A stretch of DNA of 64,000 bases from Akkermansia muciniphila (GTDB lineage: Bacteria > Verrucomicrobiota > Verrucomicrobiia > Verrucomicrobiales > DEV007), in assembly GCA_945883495.1 (NCBI GenBank), contig CAMCXS010000002.1, forward strand, positions 1 through 64,000, read 5' to 3'. Within the stretch, counting starts at the first letter, position 1. Each line of letters begins with the position of its first letter. The position numbers and the translations under genes are program-made. This document shows, in pieces, positions 9,590-17,079 of this stretch. The notes under the pieces are model-generated. The model saw only the letters and a list, made by a program, of their open reading frames with translations. It was not told where the DNA came from and did not search any database.

Positions 9590-10570
9590 TCAAGCGACCA
9601 GGGCGGCGGCGTTTTCCACGACCGCTTGCGGGTTCAGACTCATCTGACGAGCACCAGGCGCCTTTTCCGAAGTTGAAGACGCCACCATCGTGACGGTCCC
9701 GCCTAAGGACACCACCTTCGCTTCAGCTTCGGAGATCTCGGCTAGGCTGTTCTCGACCTCGGCCTTGATGCCCTCCAACTCGATCAGCATGCGGTCATAC
9801 CGAGCGCGCAACTTCTCTCCGCGCAGCCGTGCTTTCAAAAGCCGGTCCATTCCGGAACGCAGCCGCTGATCTTGTCGCGCCGTCTCCACATCTTGCTTCT
9901 TCTGCTCGCGCGCGGTTTGCTGCGTGACGCTCTTGCTTTCCGCCGGGACCGGTAGATTGAACTCCTTCCAACGGATATCGTCCCCCGCCAGGACATGACG
10001 CAATTCTCCGCGCATCGCACTCAAACGAGTGCGCAGGCGCGCCGCCAAGTCGTCACGCTCTTGGACCAATTGACGATGCGCCGTCTCATGCAGCTTCTTG
10101 GCTTGGGCTGCTTGATGCAACCGCTTTGCCAGCGCCAGCAGGTTGACCGAGGTCACACCGTAGTCCGCGTTTTCCCATTCCGGCCGGCTCTGGAAGAACT
10201 TGGAAAGGTTTTCCAAAAGGAGCACACGCTCTTCCCACTTCACCGGAGTCCTTGTGGAACTCAGCCGATACCCGGCCTCATGCCAAAGGGAGCTGGAACG
10301 GCTGCCCGCTTTCAACAGGAGAACCTTCTTCGCAGCCCCCAGCGTCTTCGCCACCGCTTGGTTGGCTTCATCGAAAGCGGGCTGCACGGACTCGGCAAAG
10401 ATCGTTCCAGACACCCGGAACTCCGCATCCTTTTTCTCGAAAGCAACCAGTGTAATCTGAGCATTAGTAGCCACGGATTCCAACAAATCCGGCTCCGACT
10501 TTCGAAGCTCAAGAAAAGCTTCGATGAACGACCGCGCAGCGACGGCCAAGTTGGTGATCGTTTTGATCAT
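9590..10570 (-). CDS. Coiled-coil protein of unknown function (verrucomicrobial type)
   Basis: A 326-residue, largely helical protein without signal peptide. Its middle contains the pattern DDIRWKEFNLPVPAES (~residue 200), matching the D-x-x-W-x-x-F-x-L-x-x-P pattern seen in the Fn3 protein at 37052-37987, so the two may belong to one lineage-specific family. Here the C-terminal ~110 residues form a charged coiled coil instead of an Fn3 domain. The ATG at 10570 is preceded by GGAAGGA; a TTG two codons earlier is too close to that site. A clear terminator follows. Function unknown. Confidence 0.7.
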   Translation of the reverse strand: MIKTITNLAVAARSFIEAFLELRKSEPDLLESVATNAQITLVAFEKKDAEFRVSGTIFAESVQPAFDEANQAVAKTLGAAKKVLLLKAGSRSSSLWHEAGYRLSSTRTPVKWEERVLLLENLSKFFQSRPEWENADYGVTSVNLLALAKRLHQAAQAKKLHETAHRQLVQERDDLAARLRTRLSAMRGELRHVLAGDDIRWKEFNLPVPAESKSVTQQTAREQKKQDVETARQDQRLRSGMDRLLKARLRGEKLRARYDRMLIELEGIKAEVENSLAEISEAEAKVVSLGGTVTMVASSTSEKAPGARQMSLNPQAVVENAAALVA

Positions 10571-10639
10571 GTTCAATGTATCCTTCCGTTCAGCGGCATA
10601 TCACCCAAAGCACGCGCTTGCCTTCCCCCGGTACGCCTA

Positions 10640-10673
10640 CATGCCTGTCTGGTCACGGGACGCGGCCGGTTCC
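10640..10673. repeat. Dispersed direct repeat, copy A (left of toxin-antitoxin locus)
   Basis: The words CATGCCTGTCTGG and ACGGGACGCGGCCGGTTCC here recur at 11635-11684, one base differing in the second word and with about 16 extra bases between the words there. The two copies bracket the antitoxin/toxin pair. Confidence 0.6.
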
Positions 10674-10680
10674 ATTGGTT

Positions 10681-10695
10681 CTCCTCGACGAGGAG
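10681..10695. promoter_or_regulatory. Perfect palindrome upstream of antitoxin gene
   Basis: CTCCTCG-A-CGAGGAG lies 57 bases upstream of the antitoxin start. Antitoxins commonly bind palindromes in their own promoter, so this is a candidate operator, but no -35/-10 pair was clear enough to call. Confidence 0.4.
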
Positions 10696-10751
10696 GAATC
10701 ACACTCGGATCCCGTCATTTGCGTTGGCAAAATCCGGTGCTACTCTGACTC

Positions 10752-11060
10752 ATGACCCTCCCGGTTTTGATCCAGCGGAATGGCAAAAACGAGTTTCTCG
10801 CCACGGTCGTTGGCCTGCCAGACTGCCATGCCAGCGCCACTTCCAGAGAGGAAGCGATCGCCGCGGTGCGAACCCACATCGTAGACCTGCAGCAAGGCAG
10901 TGACTTGGCGTTCGTCGAGGTGGAATTGCCGGATGCCGCAGGCGGAAGCCCGCGGGAGCTGTTCGGCGCCTATCGGGGCGATTCCACCTGGGGCGAAGTC
11001 TTTGACGGGATCGAGAAGGAACGTCAAGCTCTCGACGAACGGAATCATCAGGACGATTGA
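10752..11060 (+). CDS. HicB-like antitoxin candidate
   Basis: A 102-residue acidic protein. It begins with a strand-rich segment followed by a GLPDCHASATSREEAIAAVR stretch (residues ~21-40) that matches the HicB/antitoxin fold, in which an atypical substrate-inflow beta sheet is followed by a helix. It sits 39 bases upstream of a PIN-domain toxin relic, the standard antitoxin-then-toxin order. No separate DNA-binding domain is visible, so autoregulation is uncertain. A possible operator palindrome lies upstream. Confidence 0.65.
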   Translation: MTLPVLIQRNGKNEFLATVVGLPDCHASATSREEAIAAVRTHIVDLQQGSDLAFVEVELPDAAGGSPRELFGAYRGDSTWGEVFDGIEKERQALDERNHQDD

Positions 11061-11099
11061 TTCCCTGACGCGTCCGGCCAAGATCGTCGCCGCTGAGGC

Positions 11100-11518
11100 A
11101 TGTTTCTCTGGGATTCAAACATTTTCGCCACTTTGGCGAGGGTCATGAAAAGATCCTGGAAAGAGCAGACCGGGCCGGATGGGACCAAATTGCGCTCCCT
11201 TGTGTGGTCGTCGCCGAGGTCTTGCGGGGGCGCGCCGAATTCGCTCTGAAGGGCGAGCCGGATCGACTCGTGAACGCCTACCATTATCTCGCATTGACGA
11301 TTGAGAGCCTGGGAAGATTCCGGATCGAGCCCTTCAGCGTTGCGGCGGCGCAGCACATGGAGGAGTTAAAGCGCAAACACCAGTCGCGGAAGCGATACGC
11401 CGACCTCCAACTTGCGGCGATCACCCTCGCTGGTGGCCATTGCCTCGTGACACGGAACCTGAAACACTTCAAGGACTTGGTTCCCGCCAGCCAGCTGGAG
11501 AACTGGATGGAGGATTAG
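11100..11518 (+). pseudogene. PIN-domain (VapC-like) toxin, frameshifted
   Basis: The frame starting at ATG 11100 reads MFLWDSNIFATLA, a typical PIN start with the first acidic residue. It then runs off into an unrelated sequence that stops near 11248. The frame two bases over, entered between about 11130 and 11141, continues the domain: GHEKILERADRAG, VVVAEVLRGRAEF, KRYADLQLAAITLA and CLVTRNLKHF, ending at 11518. Joining them needs one added base near 11136. Three of four acidic positions (D5, the E in AEVLRG, the D in YADLQL) are present; the TRN-x-x-D position is histidine. The toxin is therefore probably dead, unless recoding occurs or the base call is wrong. Confidence 0.75.
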
Positions 11519-11604
11519 ACATTGCCCTTTAACCCGCGGCGCCGGTCTCTCCGCCAGCACGGAACGCAGGCCAGGGGATTCGGCTGTGGCTCATCTGCCC
11601 TGTC

Positions 11605-11630
11605 CCACGTCCAGCCGGTCAGGGACGTGG
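11605..11630. other. Perfect 8-bp hairpin beside direct repeat B
   Basis: CCACGTCC (11605-11612) and GGACGTGG (11623-11630) are exact reverse complements around a 10-base loop. It adjoins the dispersed repeat at 11635. No T-run follows, so it is not a standard terminator. Confidence 0.55.
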
Positions 11631-11634
11631 CATT

Positions 11635-11684
11635 CATGCCTGTCTGGCCCTCCGGTGGCTCAGGGACGGGACGCGACCGGTTCC
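11635..11684. repeat. Dispersed direct repeat, copy B (right of toxin-antitoxin locus)
   Basis: Second copy of the element at 10640-10673: CATGCCTGTCTGG, then 18 bases, then ACGGGACGCGACCGGTTCC. It begins 117 bases after the toxin relic's stop codon. Confidence 0.6.
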
Positions 11685-11780
11685 GTCGATTGATCCTAAA
11701 AGCGGGAATGACAATCCAACAACACGCTATTCCTGAACAGTCAAGCGGGATGATTGTTGTTTTATTGTCGTCGTGGGGCG

Positions 11781-12158
11781 GCTCTTTTTTCCGCCGAGTT
11801 TGGGTGCCCGCCAGTTTGCCGACTCCTTTTTCTCGTCGACTTTGGGTCCCCGCCCTTGTGCCAGCTCCTTTTTTCCACCGACTTTGGGCGCCCGCCAATC
11901 TGCCGGCTCCTTTTCCTTTCCGCGTTTGGGTCCCCGCCTTGTGGCCGACTCCTTTTTCTCGTCGACTTCTGGGCCCCGCCAATCTGCCGGCTCCTGTTTC
12001 CGCCGACTTTGGGTGCCCGCCAGTTTGCCGGCTCCTTTTCCTTTCCGCGTTTGGGTCCCCGCCTTGTGGCCGGCTCCTTTTTCTCGTCGACTTCTGGGCC
12101 CCGCCAATCTGCCGGCTCCTGTTTCCGCCGAACTTTGGTGCCCGCCCGTTTGCCGGCA
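11781..12158. repeat. 42-bp tandem repeat, 9 degenerate copies with a 125-bp higher-order unit
   Basis: A TTTGGG (or TTCTGGG) marker recurs at 11799, 11841, 11883, 11925, 11967, 12008, 12050, 12092 and 12134, a 42-bp period with one 1-bp slip. Units 4-6 and 7-9 are near-identical blocks, giving a 125-bp higher-order repeat that points to recent block duplication. The tract is open in several frames and yields spurious ORFs rich in RRKK and GT repeats. It lies between the toxin relic and the 3' end of the convergent esterase gene. Confidence 0.95.
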
Positions 12159-12186
12159 CCTTATTCTCGTGGATCTGTTCTGGAAT

Positions 12187-13497
12187 TCAGCGCGTTGGGA
12201 GCAGCGACTTCAGGGTGGGCTCAACCACATCGGCAAAAATCTCGTAACCTGTGGGCGTGAGGTGGCAGAAGTCCTTTGCAGCCCAAATATCGCGCCCCTC
12301 ACGGGACCAACACTTCGTAAGGGAGTCTCCGATAAAAAGCACGTCGATGCCTCCCTTTCGGGCCAGGGCGACGTTCGTTTCATGCTGTGGCATCCAGTTC
12401 TGATTCTCCGTCTTCGGCACGGGGATGGCAGCGCGCGGGATGGCGCCCCCACCAGTTGAGGTCCCAGCCCCGGGGCTCGGAGCATTGAATACGGTCTGGA
12501 CGAACTCGGCGACTCCGCCGGGGTACCCGGGGTATCCGTCGTCCTTGTTCACCCTCAGCCAGCACTGCGCGACGCCCACGGCATCGGCCTGTTTCTTGAG
12601 TTCGACCCCGAATTCCGCACCGTGGATGCCGCCATGCTTGTCCGGGGAGAGCGGGCCATATTCGAGCAGAATGGGCGGATCGTCCGCCGTCAGGTGATTG
12701 ATCGGTGAGAACTCCCGGTAAAGGGAAGCGATGGACGGACGTTCGGCAATCGCCTTCAGGAGTTCGTCATTGTCTTTGAAGCCGCCCGCGCTGCGGATCA
12801 TCGGGTGCCGGAATGCCTCTTCCCCGACCCAGTCGCGAACCAATTCTGGTTCAATGGTGGTTTGGGCGGAAGCCACCATGACCCCGCTGACCCGGGTGGA
12901 CTCTCTTTCCACCGGATCGCTCGCGCTGGGATTGGCGAGATCTTCATGGGTGGCCAGCCAAAGAGCCGAGCATCCGCCCGCCGAAAAGCCGCTCAGGATG
13001 ACCCGCTTGGGATCAAGGTTCCACTCGGCTGCCTTGCTGCGGACAAACTGCACGGCCCGCGCGGCATCCATCACGGGCGCCGGAAGCGGATTGGCTGGCG
13101 TGAACCGGTAGGTGATGTGCACGACGGAGATCCCGCGTTGCAAAAACCCCTGGTCGCGACCAAGCGGCTCGATCGGGCCGTGAATCCAACCGCCGCCGTG
13201 AATGTTGACAATCAATGGGGTCGGCTTCGGGCTTTTCGCCTGCCAGAAATCCAGTACCTGCTGCGGCTCGGGACCATAGGCCACCCCGGCAAAGGTGGGC
13301 GGCATGGGCACCGGCGCCGGGGTTTGGGAAACCGCCGGTTGCTGTGTCAGCGCCAGCGAAGAAACCGTGAGAAGCGCGAGACGCATGAAGCGGTGACCGG
13401 CGGATGTCATCGCGTTCATCCATGTCCCGTCCATCGTGACGAGTGTCCGTGTCTTCTGTTTCATGCGGAACGTTTGCGGCCCAGGCTCAGTACGCAT
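12187..13497 (-). CDS. Secreted alpha/beta-hydrolase esterase with a truncated SGNH tail
   Basis: Up to 436 residues. After a signal peptide comes a BD-FAE/acetylesterase-like hydrolase domain with the oxyanion HGGGW motif (~residue 100) and nucleophile elbow GFSAGG (~170). The last ~75 residues are an SGNH/GDSL esterase domain that keeps block I (FIGDSLTKCW) and the final HLTPTGYEIFAD histidine block. About 130 residues are missing between them (junction near 12275), including blocks II and III, and the Asp before the catalytic His is Cys. The tail is probably inactive. The start is uncertain: ATGs at 13410 or 13386 give cleaner signal peptides. A 42-bp repeat tract abuts its 3' end. Confidence 0.75.
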   Translation of the reverse strand: MRTEPGPQTFRMKQKTRTLVTMDGTWMNAMTSAGHRFMRLALLTVSSLALTQQPAVSQTPAPVPMPPTFAGVAYGPEPQQVLDFWQAKSPKPTPLIVNIHGGGWIHGPIEPLGRDQGFLQRGISVVHITYRFTPANPLPAPVMDAARAVQFVRSKAAEWNLDPKRVILSGFSAGGCSALWLATHEDLANPSASDPVERESTRVSGVMVASAQTTIEPELVRDWVGEEAFRHPMIRSAGGFKDNDELLKAIAERPSIASLYREFSPINHLTADDPPILLEYGPLSPDKHGGIHGAEFGVELKKQADAVGVAQCWLRVNKDDGYPGYPGGVAEFVQTVFNAPSPGAGTSTGGGAIPRAAIPVPKTENQNWMPQHETNVALARKGGIDVLFIGDSLTKCWSREGRDIWAAKDFCHLTPTGYEIFADVVEPTLKSLLPTR

Positions 13498-13539
13498 CGA
13501 AAATCAGCGGGTCGTAGATCCAAAGGTGTATGGCGCCTG

Positions 13540-13660
13540 GCACCACCCGAAACGGAAGCAGGTCCAGCCACTTGCCGACGGGAATGGCGCCAACCTGGAG
13601 CAGGGGCAGCCACTTGCCAACGGGAAATGCCGCAACCCGGAGCAGCGGCAGCTGCGGGAA
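13540..13660. repeat. 42-bp repeat, about 2.5 copies
   Basis: CCACTTGCC recurs at 13568 and 13610, exactly 42 bp apart. The flanking GGGAATGGCGCCAACCTGGAGCAG-like segments are also repeated, with a degenerate half copy on each side. It lies upstream of the esterase gene. Read on the minus strand it encodes a 14-residue period containing VGKWL. Confidence 0.8.
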
Positions 13661-13754
13661 GCCGGCGCGCGCCACCTCCGCCGTCTCCGCAGGCTCAGAC
13701 ATCCTGACCTCTGAAGAAAGAGGTTGAGCCCTTGAAGTGACCTGCCGGGGCGAA

Positions 13755-13819
13755 AATGTGGCGAGGGCTTTCCAGCCCTCGAACCAAAATCCTCCAGGGC
13801 TGAAAGCCCTGGCCACATT
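13755..13819. repeat. REP-like imperfect inverted repeat
   Basis: The left arm 13755-13779 (AATGTGGCGAGGGCTTTCC then AGCCCT) and the right arm 13796-13819 are reverse complements apart from one substitution and one extra base, with a 16-base loop. Size and structure fit a REP/BIME-type palindromic element. It lies about 45 bases upstream of the hydrolase relic. Confidence 0.75.
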
Positions 13820-13862
13820 CCTTCGGCTCATTCCGATTCCCCGTACGGCCCGCTGCTGCCCG

Positions 13863-14253
13863 GTGCGCTTCAGGATATCTGACGCTCTCGCGCCCTCGCC
13901 CCCGGAGTCCTTCGACAAGAAATGGTTCGTCAGCCATCACGCCATCAAGGTGCGCGATCCCGCCGCAACGCTGCCTGTCTGGCGTTTTGATCCCTGGCAC
14001 GCGGAGCAGGGCGAGACGGACCGTGATGCGCGGGCCACCGCGCTGCTGATTCCAGGCTGGGGAGGCTCGGCGATGAAGGCAGAATATTTGTTCCTCCTGG
14101 CCCAGGTGCTGCGGGCGGAGGGCTGCCGCGTTTTCTTCGTGGATCTGCCCGGGGGCAGATCATTCGAGCTACCTCCTCAAAGAATTCGATCTCTTGCCGG
14201 TGCGCGCGTGGTTGAAACGTGTTCTCGATGGTGAGTCCCTGACCGTTCAGTGA
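13863..14253 (+). pseudogene. Alpha/beta-hydrolase relic with internal deletion
   Basis: The first ~95 codons from a GTG at 13863 encode a hydrolase N-terminus (segments KKWFVSHHAIKV, ALLIPGWGGSAMKAEYLFLLAQ and RVFFVDLPG). At about 14150 the homology breaks. A C-terminal piece then continues in another frame from 14158 (DHSSYLLKEFDLLP through RVLDGESLTV) to a TGA at 14251. The central domain with the nucleophile is gone and the pieces are out of frame, so this is a decayed gene. The original substrate cannot be told. Confidence 0.65.
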
Positions 14254-14348
14254 CAGATCCCCTGGCACCCTGAACCCAACTCCCGGCGCGCGATGCTGGC
14301 GCGGTCGCCGCCTGCCGCCTGCGGCCACGCAGGCAAGCCAGACCGGCT

Positions 14349-15293
14349 TCAAACTAACATCCAAGCGCCCACCAGCACGCCGGCCGCAATTCGGTACCAG
14401 CCGAAAACTTGCAGCCCGTGCTGATTGAGATATCCGACGAGCCAACGCACCGCCAAAACGGCGGAGGCAAACGCCGCGATGGCTCCCGCGACCAAAGCGG
14501 GCAAGCCGTAGGTCTCCAGCATCAGCGGTCCGAACTCCAAGCCGTCCTTCACCGTCGCGGCGCCCAAGGTGATCACGCCGAGCAAGAAGGAAAACTCGAC
14601 CGCGCGCCGCATTCCCATCCCGACCACGATGCCGCCCACAATCGCCATCAGGGAACGGCTCGTCCCCGGCCACATCGCCACACATTGGAAGCAGCCGATG
14701 AGCAACGCTTGCCGCAAATCCGGAACCGGCAAGGCGCCTTGCGTCTCGCTCGACGGTTTCGGCTTGCGGGCGACCGCAAGAATGATGATTCCGCCCACGA
14801 TCCAGGCAAAAATCACGGGCCACATCCCGAAGAGGACGGCCTTGATCATTTTGTTGAACAGCAAACCCAATACCAGGGCCGGCAAGAAGGCCGTCACCAA
14901 CGCCTTCGCAAGACGCAAACCATCCGGATCACGCCCAAAGATGCCGTGCACCATGCGCCGCACGCTCGGAAAATAAAGCCCCAGCACCGCCACGATCGCC
15001 CCAGCCTGAATGCAAATCGCGAAGGCATCCGCCGCGTCCTTGGCCTCCTGCGTGTCCACGGCTATACCCATGAGGCGTTGCGTGACGATGAGGTGCCCCG
15101 TCGACGAGATCGGCAGATACTCGGTCACGCCCTCCACCACGCCGAGAATCACCGCTTGCCAGAGGCTCATCTTGGGCAATGGCGCCTCTACCGGCAGATC
15201 CGCGGGGGCGGGCGCCACGGTTTGCGCGGCGAGCGTCCCCGCCAAGATCCAAAGGGCAAGAACAGCGACAAGACGAGGAGCAGCAGTTCGCAT
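14349..15293 (-). CDS. uppP: Undecaprenyl-diphosphatase (UppP/BacA)
   Basis: A 314-residue integral membrane phosphatase that recycles undecaprenyl diphosphate for peptidoglycan synthesis and can confer bacitracin resistance. It has an N-terminal signal-like extension of ~40 residues, then the family motifs: GVVEGVTEYLPISSTGHLI (~residue 52) and MWPGTSRS (~206). About eight membrane helices are visible. The ATG at 15293 follows AGAAAGA; a TTG two codons upstream is less likely. Its own 3' side is GC-rich with short inverted repeats but no T-run. Confidence 0.93.
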   Translation of the reverse strand: MRTAAPRLVAVLALWILAGTLAAQTVAPAPADLPVEAPLPKMSLWQAVILGVVEGVTEYLPISSTGHLIVTQRLMGIAVDTQEAKDAADAFAICIQAGAIVAVLGLYFPSVRRMVHGIFGRDPDGLRLAKALVTAFLPALVLGLLFNKMIKAVLFGMWPVIFAWIVGGIIILAVARKPKPSSETQGALPVPDLRQALLIGCFQCVAMWPGTSRSLMAIVGGIVVGMGMRRAVEFSFLLGVITLGAATVKDGLEFGPLMLETYGLPALVAGAIAAFASAVLAVRWLVGYLNQHGLQVFGWYRIAAGVLVGAWMLV

Positions 15294-15340
15294 GAGCAAT
15301 CTTTCTGCCTAGCGTTGGTACAAGCTTCGCGCAAGCAGTT

Positions 15341-16222
15341 TCAAGCTTTTCCCACCGGAGCCAGGAATCGGTGCAAAATCGGGTCGAGATCCCGCGCCGT
15401 CTCCTCCGGCCAGAGCGCCCGATCCGTAAGAATCGCGGAATCGAGGGCCCGGTGTTCTGGCCAGTCCGGCGTTTTTGGGATGCGTGGGAGAACGGCTGCG
15501 ATCACCCGCTTGGCCGTGTCCGCGTTGTGGAGGAGATGCCCGAGCACCATTTCAGCGGTGACCGGCTCTTCCTCCTGTTTCCAGCAGTCGTAATCCGTGA
15601 CCATCGCCACGGTGGCCAACGCGATTTCCGCCTCGCGAGCCAATTTGGCTTCGGGAACATTGGTCATGCCCACGATGTCGCAACCGAGCTTGCGGTTGAT
15701 CTCGGACTCGGCCCGAGTCGAGAACGCCGGGCCATCCATGTTCACGTAGGTGCCGCCAAAGTGGCACGGCACGCCCATTTCCGAGATCACCTCCCGCAAA
15801 ATCCCGCGCAACGGCTTGCTCAACGGATCGCCAAAGGCCACGTGCGCCACGATTCCCCTTCCAAAAAACGTGTGGTGCTCCCGGCGGCTGGTGCGGTCGT
15901 AAAACTGATCCGGGATCACGAGGTCTCGCGGCCGGAAATCTTCCCGCAGGCTGCCCACTGCCGTAAACGCGATGATCCAACGCACGTTGCGGGAGCGCAG
16001 CGCCCAAAGATTCGCCCGGTGGTTCAGCTCCGTCGGCAAGATGCGATGCCCCCGCCCATGCCGCGGCAAGAAGCAAACCCGGCGCCCGTGGAAATCACCT
16101 TCCATGATGGCGTCTGAGGGAGAACCGAAGGGAGTCTCCACCCGGACCTCTTGTGCGTGCTCAAATCCTTCAATCTGGTAAAGCCCGCTTCCGCCGATGA
16201 TGCCGATGGCTGGTTCGTTCAT
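15341..16222 (-). CDS. mtnP: S-methyl-5'-thioadenosine phosphorylase
   Basis: A 293-residue cytoplasmic enzyme of the PNP/MTAP family that splits methylthioadenosine with phosphate for methionine salvage. Visible features are the N-terminal IGIIGGSGLYQI phosphate loop, FLPRHGRGH (~residue 54), TAVGSLRED (~92), the substrate-site GGTYVNMDGPAFSTRAE segment (~158) and GMTNVPEAKLAREAEI (~188). The ATG at 16222 follows GGTGAG at good spacing; a GTG three codons upstream is possible. uppP follows on the same strand 47 bases downstream. Other salvage genes are absent here. Confidence 0.93.
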   Translation of the reverse strand: MNEPAIGIIGGSGLYQIEGFEHAQEVRVETPFGSPSDAIMEGDFHGRRVCFLPRHGRGHRILPTELNHRANLWALRSRNVRWIIAFTAVGSLREDFRPRDLVIPDQFYDRTSRREHHTFFGRGIVAHVAFGDPLSKPLRGILREVISEMGVPCHFGGTYVNMDGPAFSTRAESEINRKLGCDIVGMTNVPEAKLAREAEIALATVAMVTDYDCWKQEEEPVTAEMVLGHLLHNADTAKRVIAAVLPRIPKTPDWPEHRALDSAILTDRALWPEETARDLDPILHRFLAPVGKA

Positions 16223-16317
16223 GCCGCTCACCGGAACCCCTCCCCGCCAGCCCGGGCAAGGATTTTGTGCAATCTCTTGTTGGCAGAGCGTCAGGCTTTC
16301 ACCAGTCTTGGCACTGC

Positions 16318-17067
16318 ATGAAAGGATGGTTCGTCCTCCTCCTCATTCTGACCGGCGTCGCCTTTGTCTATACCAAGCGTTACGACATCGTCGAAGCGCT
16401 GAGCCTTCGGCCGTCCCCGCCTCCCCGTTCCCTGGTGGCCGACGCCGCCGCCGGACGAGTCACGCCGTTGCTCCGGGCGGAGCTGAACGCGCTTGGGTTG
16501 AAGGTTGGCGATCCAGTCTTCATGCGGATTTTTAAGGAGAGCCGTGAACTGGAACTCTGGCTCCATCCGGCCAGCGGCCATTCCTGGACCTTCTACAAAA
16601 CGTATCCCCTTTGTGCCGTCTCAGCGGAACTGGGCCCGAAAAGCGCTTCGGAAAGCAGTGCACCCGAAGGCTTTTATTACGCGACCTCCCGCCAGCTCAT
16701 CACCAAAAGCGGCAAGCTGGCGATCGATCTCGGCTACCCCAACATTTACGACCGCCAGCACAAATACCGCGGCAAACAAGCGCGGCTCGAAGGGGGATGC
16801 GCCCCGCAGGGTTCCTACGCGGCGGGCGATCCCGCGATGGATGAGATCGTCACCCTGGTCCGTGCCGCGCTGGGAAACGGCCAACCCTTTTTCCGGATTC
16901 ATTGCTTCCCCTTCCGCATGACCGACAAACGGATGAACAAAGAACTCGCGGCCAAAGCCAAGTGGCTGGAATTCTGGGCGAATCTAAAGGAGGGCTACGA
17001 CTATTTCGAGATTCTCCACTTGCCCCCAAATACCACCGTGAAAAACGGCCGGTATGTCTTCGATTGA
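16318..17067 (+). CDS. YafK-like L,D-transpeptidase-fold protein lacking catalytic residues
   Basis: A 249-residue protein with an N-terminal membrane anchor or signal (~residues 4-20) and a YafK/YkuD domain. The family landmarks are clear: VFMRIFKESRELELWL, FYKTYPLCAVSAELGPK, SPEGFYY-like APEGFYY, FPFRMTD and GYDYFE near the C-terminus. In active relatives the site reads roughly IHGDCVSVGCYAMT. Here the aligned stretch reads LEGGCAPQGSYAAG, so the His is Glu158 and the catalytic Cys is Ser166. The fold is intact but the usual cysteine chemistry is not possible. It may be a structural or binding protein, or a decaying gene. Confidence 0.8.
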   Translation: MKGWFVLLLILTGVAFVYTKRYDIVEALSLRPSPPPRSLVADAAAGRVTPLLRAELNALGLKVGDPVFMRIFKESRELELWLHPASGHSWTFYKTYPLCAVSAELGPKSASESSAPEGFYYATSRQLITKSGKLAIDLGYPNIYDRQHKYRGKQARLEGGCAPQGSYAAGDPAMDEIVTLVRAALGNGQPFFRIHCFPFRMTDKRMNKELAAKAKWLEFWANLKEGYDYFEILHLPPNTTVKNGRYVFD

Positions 17068-17079
17068 TGGATCCAAGCC

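Noticed and set aside
11515-12459. ORFs of 126-241 codons across the 11.8-12.2 kb region
   Set aside because: Same reason: they read through the 42-bp array in multiple frames, with low-complexity Arg/Lys or Phe/Leu/Pro composition.
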